A DNA stretch of 64,000 bases, from assembly GCF_010183535.1 (NCBI RefSeq), contig NC_071331.1, positions 3,844,001 through 3,908,000 of the forward strand, written 5' to 3'. Source of the DNA: Caenorhabditis remanei. Taxonomy: Eukaryota > Nematoda > Chromadorea > Rhabditida > Rhabditidae. Every line of letters starts with the position of its first letter. Within the stretch, counting starts at the first letter, position 1. The notes under the pieces are model-generated. The model did not search any database and was not told where the DNA came from. It was given only the letters and a program-made list of their open reading frames with translations. Position numbers and translations under genes: made by a program. Of this stretch, positions 45,599-56,452 are shown piece after piece.

Positions 45599-46875
45599 TT
45601 GTCATCAAAAATTTAAACGCAGGAAGTTTTTCATTTCAATTTATTCATAATTCCCTCAATTTCCGGTTTAGATGAAAACTTACCGTATGCGAAGTGAATG
45701 AAAAAACAAGAGACCAATAGCTGTAACAGTAATTGTCTTAACATAATTTGGCCCAATTTCTAAAAATCTATTATGGCGCATGTTGTTTGCACGTAATAGC
45801 TGGTCTGCAATACTGAAACGCTCAATTTTTTTTTTTAGAAAAATTCGGTTACAAGAAACAGTTTTCATTCTCAAAAATTTACATGCAGGAGTGAATTTAT
45901 GATAATTACGTCAACAGCAAAAATCCCTCAATTTCCGTTTTCGAAAAAATTATAGTTTTTTGATCACAATTATTCTGAAGGATTTGATTTAAAAAATGTA
46001 GATTAGCTTTCGATCCATTTACTAACGGGTACAACAACCACTCTTGTGACTATTTATTGAGATTCCCGAGCTATTCTTGTATCCACACAGCAGTATTAGA
46101 TTACATAGTAGAGAAGCTGCTTCTGAATTAAGTGCATACAAAGTATGACTTTCATGAAATAGAAAAACTAGATAATTTAAATGAAGAAGTGTCATATTTC
46201 CATGAAGTAAACACTAATTGAGACACTATTTATTGTACGGCTTTGAAACATTACATAAGTTTTCAATTATTTCAAATTGAATCCAAAACTACTGCGGTTT
46301 CAAGAAGTAGTAATTGGAATTGTTCGTCACGAACTTTTAGTGATTGAATGAAATTTCTTCGAAAACGGAAGAAGCAACAAGATCGATTCCGGATATCTCT
46401 TCTTATCGTGGTTAGAGTTGATAGTATCTTACAATAGAATAAACGGTTTCAAATAGAAATCGCTCCTTAACAGTACTAGTGATGAATGAGTCCGAATGTT
46501 TTCTGATAGGCTAATATTAGTATCTATGAAGATAGATTTGTAAAAGCAATCAGTTGTATTGTCATGAGTAGTGCCCAGTTTTTACATAAGAGAAGATCCT
46601 TATTTGGAGCAGTAATCATGCATATTTTTCCGTTTCAAATCGCTGTCATACTATTCTTTTTGATTTATCGTAGATCATTATCTGCAACATTGGCATTGCT
46701 TTTTTTTCAAAATTTTTTTTTTCCGTTTCATAAATCTTGACACTCCCATGTTTTCATTTATCTCAAATTCTAAAACAGAAACTAGAAAAAACTGGCGGAG
46801 ACAATCAGAACATCATTATTCTAATCGCATAAGGCCAATCATTGAAGAATTGAACAGAAAATTAAGAGGACATAT

Positions 46876-46883
46876 TGAAACAG
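46876..46883 (-). promoter_or_regulatory. Ruby motif (21U-RNA promoter core)
   Basis: Exact CTGTTTCA on the minus strand; YRNT with T at 38 nt (46838). The homologous U1 site reads AAAACAG, so the core was gained or lost after duplication. Confidence 0.55.
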
Positions 46884-47947
46884 TAACCTAACAATTTCAT
46901 GTATTCTAAAAATTTGATTTTAAGGTCAAGGGCAAGTTGTGTAGCATGATTATTCACTTTTTCCTTTTTGTAAGATGTTTCCTAGCTAATTATTGTCCTT
47001 TAATGATTTTTCGCCACACCCTCAAAATTAATTTCTCGTAATTTGAAAACGGAAAGTTTTGTTGAGATCTCATTTATAGAAAGTTAACTTTTTCTTGCAA
47101 GGAATATCAAAATTGGTAAAACTCCTTGATTGTTCTATCAGACATTTCGGTATTTTCCAGAAAGTAATTGATAGTGTTGTAAAACAGTAAAACGCAGTAA
47201 TTAGGAATACTTATTTTTGTTAGGCGATGATTTTGAACCGTGATGTTGAACCTTCGATACCTTTGCTGGGTCAGCGTTTTAAACGGAAAATTGTGCTGTT
47301 CCGAGTACACAATTTACAAACTTGACATTCAACCTGAAGTTATTAATAAGACAATAAGTATGTAGTTCAACTTATTCAGCGACACAGATTTATAATTTTC
47401 GATGAAAATTGAAAATTACAACAACTAACAACATTAATAACATTTTGTAAGCAGTAACCGATTTTTTATAATCAAGAAATTTAATTTTTTTTTGGAAAGT
47501 CTGATTCTAAATAAGTCTTAACACGGATGACACTTTCAATCTCATACGATTTTTTCAAAAGTTGTTCAAAATTTTCTAAGAAAATAAGTTGACAACCTTG
47601 CAGTCGAAGTTGCTTCAATTGCTCAAGAGTAGATTTTATCACTGTTTCCTAAGATTTAGATTTTCGTTTGGTATATTTATGTGAGATGAAGGTAACTTTT
47701 TTTTTTGATACCTTGCAAGGAGTGAGTGAATAAATGTCTGACTCCTCAAAATTATCTGGAAAGCAGAAATGTTCGATAAACATGTCTCCCGTAAAAAGTT
47801 TTATCAGTTATAATATGTTTGGTTGTTTTTGAATACTTCTAAATATCGGTTTGATCGGAATACAGCAGTTTTCTTGTTCAAATACAAAATCTCAAAAACA
47901 CAATTCAAATCTTTCGAAAAACATTGCGTTACAAAACATTATGTTCA

Positions 47948-47955
47948 TGAAACAG
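47948..47955 (-). promoter_or_regulatory. Ruby motif (21U-RNA promoter core)
   Basis: Exact CTGTTTCA on the minus strand, homologous to 55047. No YRNT between 37 and 43 nt here. Confidence 0.42.
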
Positions 47956-48045
47956 TGAAAAACTACGAGGAAACAATGTCCCGAGTCTTGTAGTATCGCA
48001 ATTCATTAGAGTCTCATCAATTTCTAAATTTTCGGGCTCTATAGG

Positions 48046-48240
48046 CAAAGAATGGTCCCAACCGCAAAGAACGGTCCCAAAAAATAAAAGAATGGTCCCA
48101 AGGAATTACATGGTCCCTACCGCAAAGAATGGTCCCAACCGCAAAGAATGGTCCCAAAATTTTGGGTGACACGAGTTTCAGAATTGAATGGTCCCTGCCG
48201 CAAAGAATGGTCCCTACCGCAAAGAATGGTCCTTCGAAAT
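48046..48240. repeat. Minisatellite of CCGCAAAGAATGGTCCC units
   Basis: About eight imperfect copies of a word around GCAAAGAATGGTCCCAA, some shortened. No function visible. Confidence 0.7.
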
Positions 48241-48244
48241 TGAT

Positions 48245-48381
48245 ACGAAAAACTTTTCACCATTATCTTAGGCTTAGGTTTCTTAGAAATTGGGAAAAAT
48301 TGACAAATACGATTAATAACCGGTTTTGTCAATTTTTTCACCAATTTCTAAGAAACCTAAGCCTAAGAGAATGGTGAAAAG
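48245..48381. repeat. Inverted repeat next to the LTR element
   Basis: ACTTTTCACCATTATCTTAG and GGCTTAGGTTTCTTAGAAAT are mirrored by ATTTCTAAGAAACCTAAGCC and AGAATGGTGAAAAG. The LTR element begins exactly at the outer end of the right arm. Confidence 0.7.
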
Positions 48382-48528
48382 TGTTATATCCGTGAAGATA
48401 TAGAAACCTGGCCTAGCACCCTAGTTCACGTGCTCTACTTATTGAACTTGTTATTTCCTATGGAAATCAGTTTGTAAATAAACCTGTTCATAATAACTCG
48501 CTTACGGCTCGATCGCACAAACGTAACA
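48382..48528 (+). repeat. Left LTR of gag-only retrotransposon
   Basis: Starts TGTTATATCCGTGAAGATAT, ends CA, 147 bp. Nearly identical to 54127-54270, differing by a few bases near AACCTGTTC and at the 3' end. It contains AATAAA within GTAAATAAACC. No clear target duplication flanks the pair. Confidence 0.88.
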
Positions 48529-48529
48529 G

Positions 48530-48547
48530 TGGCGATCAGGATCACTA
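48530..48547 (+). promoter_or_regulatory. Primer binding site of the LTR element
   Basis: TGGCGATCAGGATCACTA begins 2 nt after the left LTR. TGG is the complement of the CCA end of a tRNA. The primer tRNA was not identified. Confidence 0.6.
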
Positions 48548-48613
48548 GAGAACCACGAGAGACTCAAGAAGAAAACCACCAACCGACCACTGAAGACACC
48601 AAAGGATAAGACA

Positions 48614-48918
48614 ATGGTAGAAGAAGCTCAAGGTATAAATGTTCAAATTTCGATGGATGAGGTGCTGAAGGCATTGGCCGACGGACGTTTGAAATTGACG
48701 ACAACAACAACCGAAGGAGCAGGAACTGGACTCGTGGATTCGATTTCGAGAAGAATCGCTAATTTTGAGTATGAACCAGAAGAAGGTCAGGCGTTTGAAG
48801 ATTGGTACTTGAGATATGGAGACACCATTACGGGTGAAAGCGCTGAATTATCAGATGAAGCCAAGAGAAGACTAATATTGAGCAAATTGAACCAAAGAGA
48901 CTACAACTATTTTACAAA
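48614..48918 (+). pseudogene. Gag gene of the LTR element, 5' part
   Basis: ATG at 48614 begins a Ty3/Gypsy-type gag N-terminus. It includes the family pattern F-x-Y-x-P-E-x-G-x-x-F-x-x-W-Y-x-R-Y, followed by a KRRLILSKL segment, as in the capsid start of many metazoan LTR elements. The frame enters Helitron 2 at 48919 and stops at 48940. The Helitron boundaries fall so that the two gag parts (305 + 1303 nt) add up to a multiple of three. The gene was therefore probably intact when the Helitron arrived. Confidence 0.8.
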
Positions 48919-51900
48919 CCAGTCGGTTCACGTCGCCTAACGGCGACTAAACCTCCTTCTCCACACCACCCTTCTGGGTGTTACAGTGGATCGTAATTAC
49001 CCGGAAACGGACGACACGTTTGGATTCCTCTGGTTTTTCTGTATCTGATGATATCAAAAAATCCTTCACGCCGTCACTTTTTAGAAAACAGCCTGTATCT
49101 TTTTATGACGTGGACCAATCCGGAAACGGACGACACGTTTGGATTCCTCTGGTTTTTCTGAATCTGATGATATCGAATAATCCTTCACGTCGTCACTTCT
49201 TAGAAAACAGCCCGTATCTTTTTATGACGTGGACCAATCCGGAAACGAACGACACGTTTGGATTCCTCTAATTTTTCTGAATCTAATGATATCAAAAAAT
49301 CCTTCACGTCGTCACTTTTTAGAAAACAGCCCGTATCTTTTTATGACGTGGACCAATCCGGAAACGGACGACACGTTTGGATTCCTCTGGTTTTTCTGAA
49401 TCTGATGATATCAAAAAATCCTTCACGCCGTCACTTTTTAGAAAACAGCCTGTATCTTTTTATGACGTGGACCAATCCGGAAACGAACGACACGTTTGGA
49501 TTCCTCTGGTTTTTCTGAATCTAATGATATCAAAAAATCCTTCACGCCGTCACTTTTTAGAAAACAGCCCGTATCTTTTTATGACGTGGACCAATCCGGA
49601 AACGAACGACACGTTTGGATTCCTCTAATTTTTCTGAATCTAATGATATCAAAAAATCCTTCACGTCGTCACTTTTTAGAAAACAGCCCGTATCTTTTTA
49701 TGACGTGGACCAATCCGGAAACGGACGACACGTTTGGATTCCTCTGGTTTTTCTGAATCTGATGATATCAAAAAATCCTTCACGCCGTCACTTTTTAGAA
49801 AACAGCCCGTATCTTTTTATGACGTGGACCAATCCGGAAACGGACGACACGTTTGGATTCCTCTAATTTTTCTGAATCTAATGATATCAAAAAATCCTTC
49901 ACGCCGTCACTTTTTAGAAAACAGCCCGTATCTTTTTATGACGTGGACCAATCCGGAAACGAACGACACGTTTGGATTCCTCTAATTTTTCTGAATCTAA
50001 TGATATCAAAAAATCCTTCACGTCGTCACTTTTTAGAAAACAGCCCGTATCTTTTTATGACGTGGACCAATCCGGAAACGGACGACACGTTTGGATTCCT
50101 CTGGTTTTTCTGAATCTGATGATATCGAATAATCCTTCACGTCGTCACTTCTTAGAAAACAGCCCGTATCTTTTTATGACGTGGACCAATCCGGAAACGG
50201 ACGACACGTTTGGATTCCTCTGGTTTTTCTGAATCTGATGATATCGAATAATCCTTCACGTCGTCACTTTTTAGAAAACAGCCTGTATCTTTTTATGACG
50301 TGGACCAATCCGGAAACGAACGACACGTTTGGATTCCTCTGGTTTTTCTGAATCTAATGATATCAAAAAATCCTTCACGCCGTCACTTTTTAGAAAACAG
50401 CCCGTATCTTTTTATGACGTGGACCAATCCGGAAACGAACGACACGTTTGGATTCCTCTAATTTTTCTGAATCTAATGATATCAAAAAATCCTTCACGTC
50501 GTCACTTTTTAGAAAACAGCCCGTATCTTTTTATGACGTGGACCAATCCGGAAACGGACGACACGTTTGGATTCCTCTGGTTTTTCTGAATCTGATGATA
50601 TCAAAAAATCCTTCACGCCGTCACTTTTTAGAAAACAGCCCGTATCTTTTTATGACGTGGACCAATCCGGAAACGGACGACACGTTTGGATTCCTCTAAT
50701 TTTTCTGAATCTAATGATATCAAAAAATCCTTCACGCCGTCACTTTTTAGAAAACAGCCCGTATCTTTTTATGACGTGGACCAATCCGGAAACGAACGAC
50801 ACGTTTGGATTCCTCTAATTTTTCTGAATCTAATGATATCAAAAAATCCTTCACGTCGTCACTTTTTAGAAAACAGCCCGTATCTTTTTATGACGTGGAC
50901 CAATCCGGAAACGGACGACACGTTTGGATTCCTCTGGTTTTTCTGAATCTGATGATATCGAATAATCCTTCACGTCGTCACTTCTTAGAAAACAGCCCGT
51001 ATCTTTTTATGACGTGGACCAATCCGGAAACGGACGACACGTTTGGATTCCTCTGGTTTTTCTGAATCTGATGATATCAAAAAATCCTTCACGTCGTCAC
51101 TTTTTAGAAAACAGCCCGTATCTTTTTATGACGTGGACCAATCCGGAAACGGACGACACGTTTGGATTCCTCTGGTTTTTCTGAATCTGATGATATCGAA
51201 TAATCCTTCACGTCGTCACTTCTTAGAAAACAGCCCGTATCTTTTTATGACGTGGACCAATCCGGAAACGGACGACACGTTTGGATTCCTCTGGTTTTTC
51301 TGAATCTGATGATATCGAATAATCCTTCACGTCGTCACTTCTTAGAAAACAGCCCGTATCTTTTTATGACGTGGACCAATCCGGAAACGGACGACACGTT
51401 TGGATTCCTCTGGTTTTTCTGAATCTGATGATATCGAATAATCCTTCACGTCGTCACTTCTTAGAAAACAGCCCGTATCTTTTTATGACGTGGACCAATC
51501 CGGAAACGGACGACACGTTTGGATTCCTCTGGTTTTTCTGTATCTGATGATATCGAATAATCCTTCACGTCGTCACTTCTTAGAAAACAGCCCGTATCTT
51601 TTTATGACGTGGACCAATCCGGAAACGGACGACACGTTTGGATTCCTCTGGTTTTTCTGAATCTGATGATATCGAATAATCCTTCACGTCGTCACTTCTT
51701 AGAAAACAGCCCGTATCTTTTTATGACGTGGACCAATCCGGAAACGGACGACACGTTTGGATTCCTCTGGTTTTTCTGTATCTGATGATATCGAATAATC
51801 CTTCACGTCGTCACTTTTTAGAAAACAGCCCGTATCTTTTTATGACGTGGACCAATCCGGAAACGGACGACACGTTTGGATTCCTCTGGTTTTTCTGTAT

Positions 51901-52814
51901 CTGATGATATTAAAAAAACCTTCACGTCGTCACTTTTTAGAAAACAGCCCGTATCTTTTTATGACGTGGACCAATCCGGAAACGGACGACACGTTTGGAT
52001 TCCTCTAGTTTTTATGAATCTGATGATATCAAAAAATCCTTCACGGTCTGACATGGGTTCGAACCAACTATCTGTAGTCAACGTTGCTTAACTTCCCAGA
52101 TCGGACGCTGCGACGCACCCACCATGCGGCCCCCACCGCATGGGTGAGGGAAGAAAAGCCGTCGCTTTGGCGATCGTCTTTCCCGCTTTCCGATGCCGAT
52201 TCCCCTATGCTTTATCAGTGTTTCTGGCACAGGACGTTTTTTTCTGATATTTTGGTCCAAAAAAAAATTCTGATATTTTGGTCCAAGTTTGAAGAAAATC
52301 GATTCAGTAGAGAGAGTGATAGGATCGGTGATCTACGCACAAACATACAGAATCTCGTGTTTGTTAACAGAGACGGTTTTATGCAGCCACTGGCCACAAA
52401 GAGAAAAAAGTTAAAGTTACAGTTAACCGGTTTTCTTTTGAGTCTGGAGTCGAACCAACTAACTGTAGTCAACGTTGCTTAACTTGCCAGATCGGACGGT
52501 CGGCGCTTTCCCTTTTATCCACGCACCACTGAAGAGGCGCCGCTCTGTGGAGAGGAAAACGAACAGCCGACGTTTCACGGGTTTTGCCGACCGCCTCCCT
52601 TTTTTCTCTTTTCGAATTTGGCTCGAAAAGCAGTATTTTTGATCCAGAAGACGTGATTTTGAGAATTTTGAAAAAAGAAAAAGACGGGCATCATTAAGAG
52701 AAAATTTCTGATCTTTTGGTCCAAATTCGAAGAAAATCGGTCCAGTAAGAAGGGCGGTAGGATCGGCGACAGACACACAAACATACAGCCGTTTGCGTTT
52801 GTTAATAGTAAAGA
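48919..52814 (-). mobile_element. Helitron 2, non-autonomous, inserted in gag
   Basis: On the minus strand it starts TCTTTACTATTAACAAACGC at 52814, followed by CTGTATGTTTGTGTGTCTGT and ACTGGACCGATTTTCTTCGA, and ends at 48919 with a hairpin (GTCGCCGTTAGGCGAC) then AACCGACTGG. It lies exactly between A and T of the host with no target duplication. Most of it is the 119 bp array at 48987-52045. A second, diverged 5'-end-like stretch at about 52080-52440 repeats parts of 52441-52814 (TAGTCAACGTTGCTTAACTT), as if two elements or a tandem 5' end were fused. No Rep/helicase gene. Confidence 0.88.
48987..52045. repeat. 119 bp tandem repeat array, about 26 copies
   Basis: Unit of 119 bp (for example GGAAACGGACGACACGTTTG ... 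CTTTTTATGACGTGGACCAA). Variants differ at a few sites (ATCAAAAAATCC or ATCGAATAATCC; CGCCGTC or CGTCGTC). Copies from 49496 and from 50329 onward repeat the same order of variants, giving a higher-order period of 833 bp (7 x 119). Because 119 is not a multiple of three, the array yields overlapping spurious frames of 83-86 codons. Diverged units also occur in Helitron 3 (62405-62580, 63890-64000). Confidence 0.93.
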
Positions 52815-54117
52815 TAGAATCCTACCAGATAAGACGAGTGAGTTCAAATTTGAGGAAATTGTGAACAAACTGAAAGAATGTTTTCCATCGACAAGATCAA
52901 CATTTGCAAGAAGAATGGAATTTTTGAAAATCATAGACGAAGGCGGCGACTTAGGAGAGTACACCGGTCGAGTGAAGAAAGCCTATGCAGATGCCAAATT
53001 CAATGAGATGAGTTCAGAGCAAGTGCAGTGTTTGATGTGGATAAAGGGTCTAAGAACTAACGGAACAGTTGATATAAGAGCTCGGGCTATGCAGATTATG
53101 GAGACAAGACCGACGACGACACTTATTCAATTGGAGCATGAGATCATGAAGTTGCTAGAGTTCAGAGAAGACGCCAGAAACATTGGAGGATGTAGAACAA
53201 GTGAAGAGGTATTTGCCGTGAGAAAGATGAGAACTGAGAAAGCGAAAGAACAGAAAAGATCGAGCCAGAGACACTTGCTAAGAAAAGAAAAGCGACGTGA
53301 GAACGAAGGAAGTTCTACAGATGAAAAAGATGATTCGGACGAAGAGAAGCCGACGAGAAATCATAATCAGAGAAAGAAGAAATGTCATCGATGTGGAGGT
53401 GAGCATAACGCAATGAATTGTTGGGCCAAGAAAAAGGAATGTTTTGACTGCGGACGCAGAGGACACATATCCAAGAAGTGCCGAGAACAACAAGATGATG
53501 AGAAGTCAGACCGCTCGGGTCACAGAGTAAATCATGTAGTGGCGAAGACACCGAACAGAAGAAGAGACATCTACAAAGTCAATGGTATATACGTGAAGGA
53601 TTCGAAGCCGAGAAAGGGATCGACAGAGGTCGTGAAGAACGGATCGATGAAGAGACATGTGAGACGTTGGCCAGATGAGAAGTTTGTGAAGATTCAGAGG
53701 AATCGTGAAGAGACTGGAAAGGAGAGATGCAAGAGTTTCGTGACAAGAAGTCCAAATCCTGGTCGGAAGGAGAAAATTGGAGCCTTTGAGAGACACGATC
53801 GTTGGGAAAAGAAGAATCCTAAAGAGAACTCAAGATTGCAACCTGAACTAAAAGTTAGTTTTCCAGAGACGAAGAGGCAACATTCAGCGTGGAACCGTGG
53901 CTGGAATCAACAAGGAAGTAGCACACCATCGTTGCCAATCCCACCACAAGCCAGCTTTGCAATGTACCCATGGAGAAACAATTTTGGATGCTCGGAGATG
54001 ACCGGACGTTACGTGTGGATTCCAAATTGTTACGAGATGAGAATGATGAGTGGACCAGATGCCAATTGGAGAGGATTCGATCAGAATGACGTGGCACCCG
54101 TGGACTTTTGCTGTTAG
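52815..54117 (+). pseudogene. Gag gene of the LTR element, 3' part with zinc knuckles
   Basis: Open from the Helitron junction to the stop at 54117. Counted from the Met at 52861: capsid-like helical region (residues 1-110), a highly charged Lys/Glu/Asp region (120-172), two CCHC zinc knuckles at 175-187 (CX2CX3HX4C, one residue shorter than usual) and 194-207 (CX2CX4HX4C), then a basic, RNA-binding-like C-terminus. The knuckles identify it as a nucleocapsid. It ends 9 bp before the right LTR, so no pol can follow. Confidence 0.85.
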
Positions 54118-54126
54118 AAGGAGAGA
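54115..54126 (+). promoter_or_regulatory. Polypurine tract
   Basis: AGAAGGAGAGA directly before the right LTR, the expected primer site for plus-strand DNA synthesis. It overlaps the gag stop codon. Confidence 0.7.
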
Positions 54127-54270
54127 TGTTATATCCGTGAAGATATAGAAACCTGGCCTAGCACCCTAGTTCACGTGCTCTACTTATTGAACTTGTTATT
54201 TCCTATGGAAATCAGTTTGTAAATAAACCTGTTCTTATTAACTCGCTTACGGCTCGATCGCACAAACGCA
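54127..54270 (+). repeat. Right LTR of gag-only retrotransposon
   Basis: TGTTATATCC ... ACGCA, 144 bp, almost the same as the left LTR, which suggests a fairly recent insertion. Confidence 0.88.
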
Positions 54271-54551
54271 CGAGAGATTACAGTAAACTAGATAAATATG
54301 AATGCAAAAGATGAAAAAACACAGTTCTTAAATTTATTTTTAAGTAAAAACCCAGATTTTTGACCTGATACGATTGATAACACCAAAAACTAACAACACT
54401 TATAGCATTTTGAAAGCAGTAATCAATTTCTTATATTCAAAATATTCAAGTTTTAGTTGTTGGATTTTCTAAATTCAAATACGTCGTAGCTCTGTAGGCA
54501 TTTTGAGAAAATAACACTAGCAAAAAGACAACTAGAGTGCACATTTTTAAT

Positions 54552-54618
54552 CTGTTTCATGGAATTGATTTCAAAACTAACCTGATGCTGAGCGTATTAT
54601 ATTGATTCTATAATACGC
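54552..54618 (+). ncRNA. Candidate 21U-RNA (piRNA) locus
   Basis: Exact CTGTTTCA at 54552-54559; YRNT (TATT) with T at 54598, 39 nt. Predicted 21U-RNA 54598-54618. Confidence 0.66.
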
Positions 54619-54984
54619 TCAAAGTGTTGATGTTTTGTGGAAAAAGTTCGCTTCAATTTCAATTTTCAAATGTTGTTCAAAATTTAAAAAAATTAAGTTG
54701 AAAACTCTGCTATCGAAGTTCCTTCAATAGCTGTAGATTTCAACACTGTTTACTAAGATTCAGATTTTCGTTTAGTATATTTATGTGAGATGGAGTTTAT
54801 TTCCACATTTCTTTATACCTAATAATCTGACTAAATTTCTGACTCATCAAAATTTGGTGGAAGGCAGCGAAGTTTTCCAAACCTGTCTCCCGTAAAAAGT
54901 TTTATCATTAATAGTATGTTTGGTTGTTTTTTAATTCTTCTAATCACCGATTCGCTATACATCAGATTTCTTGTTCAAATACAA

Positions 54985-55054
54985 ATTCTCCAAAAAATAC
55001 GACAAACAAACTTTAAAATACATTATGTTTAAAAATATTATGTTCATGAAACAG
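54985..55054 (-). ncRNA. Candidate 21U-RNA (piRNA) locus
   Basis: Exact CTGTTTCA on the minus strand (55047-55054); YRNT with T at 55005, 42 nt. Homologous to the motif at 47948. Predicted 21U-RNA 55005-54985. Confidence 0.6.
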
Positions 55055-56452
55055 TTAAGAAAGACACAACAAACAACTTTTTCAAGAATTAGAAAATTTT
55101 CACAGTTTTTCGAAACAGGAAAGTTTTGAAAGTTAACTACACTCATGAATCAATTTTTAAGAATACGTTTAAAAAAATGGCGCAAAACCATAATTTTATC
55201 CGGAAACGTATTCAACCGTAAAAAATGAACTATCATAACGCAAAGAATTCAAACAACCCAACTTTTTCACATTTGTTACAAGAGTTTCTAGATTACTCAT
55301 TAGCTCATCAACAAAAGGGTGATGTTTCAAGAGTAGGTGTCATTTTGATTTTCTGTTTAATCGTTGTTGCGCTGTTGGTGTCCAGAACATACATATATGT
55401 ATGTAATTGAAGAAGCAATCAATTCAACTGTAAACTTGGATAATTGAACCATTTATTTGGAAGCAAAGAAATTTAGAAAAAAAACATGCAAAATAAGAGA
55501 AAAGAAAAGAAGGAAGAAAAAGAGCTGGCGATTTTTTCATCTGAGGAACCCATCCAAAATATCTAGAAATCTAATCCGAGAATTTACACTCCAGAGAAAT
55601 AAAATTGAGCATGTTTCTTGTCAAATATATCCGCGGAACAAACTACTATCTTTACGAAAAAACACAAATAGACAAGTGGCCACTGAAACGGATAATGTCA
55701 ACCAATAAGTTCTTTCACAATGCGCAGTAAGACAAGTTTTTAAAACATAAATTATTAGATGGTTAATGATGGACAAAAATCTATAAATTAAGATTCTGAA
55801 CATACTGTTTCTGGAACTGAACAAATTATCATTTCTAATTCTTCCAAAGCTAAAGTAATAATGAAGAGGAGATCACATCTCCGACTCACCAAGTTAATCG
55901 TCAAAAATTACAGTTTCAAGATACTTGTTCCAGATTTTGGACAAAATTTGAAAGCAATATGCGGTAAATTCCCACAACTCTATAAAATTCTCAATCTAAA
56001 AGAATATAATTTGACATATGTTGTTTGCCTGTAAACATCAGTTACTGAAAACGATCAATATCGCATAAAAAGTATGTTACATGAAACACTTTTTACGATT
56101 TTTCTGAATGATTTGAATAAAAAATTCTTTTAATCGATTTATGTACTAACGGTTACAACAACAACGTGACGTTTTTGAGATTCCCGAGCTAATTTAATGT
56201 CCAAACTCCGGTATTAGATTAGTAGTGAAGTCGATTCTGAATCGAGTGAATCCAAAATATGACCTTTAAATTAGCAGTTGTTGTTCTGATAAATTTTTCA
56301 AATATATCGAATAAATAAACTCTTCTTGAGGCGTTATTGTACGGCTTTGAAACATTAAACAAATTTTCCTATTCTTTTCAATTGATTTCAGAACTACTGC
56401 GGTTTCATGAAGTAGTAATAGGAATTGATATCGATAAAGGAAGTTTTGTGAG

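Larger units (their letters stand above)
45590..47960. repeat. Segmental duplication unit U2
   Basis: Diverged copy of U1 and U3. Blocks shared with U3 include TGTACGGCTTTGAAACATTA (46236; 56338), GTAATCATGCATATTTTTCC (46612; 57862), CTGTCTCCCGTAAAAAGTTT (near 47784; near 54885) and the Ruby motif at 47948 (55047). Within U2 a shorter piece is repeated at 45590-45680 and 45850-45960. No gene seen. Confidence 0.65.
48382..54270 (+). mobile_element. Non-autonomous gag-only LTR retrotransposon, split by Helitron 2
   Basis: Two similar LTRs (48382-48528, 54127-54270), a primer binding site, a single gag gene and a polypurine tract directly before the right LTR. There is no protease, reverse transcriptase, RNase H or integrase. 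Without the Helitron at 48919-52814 the element would be about 2.0 kb. It must rely on enzymes from an autonomous Ty3/Gypsy-like relative. Confidence 0.85.
54271..56452. other. Intergenic, duplicated DNA with piRNA candidates
   Basis: Contains the start of U3 and the candidate loci at 54552 and 55047. No gene recognised; short frames such as 55225-55410 have no supporting features. Confidence 0.45.

Noticed and set aside
49258..51303. Many overlapping 83-86 codon frames
   Set aside because: They are the same 119 bp repeat read in three frames; the unit length is not a multiple of three and no start context is special.
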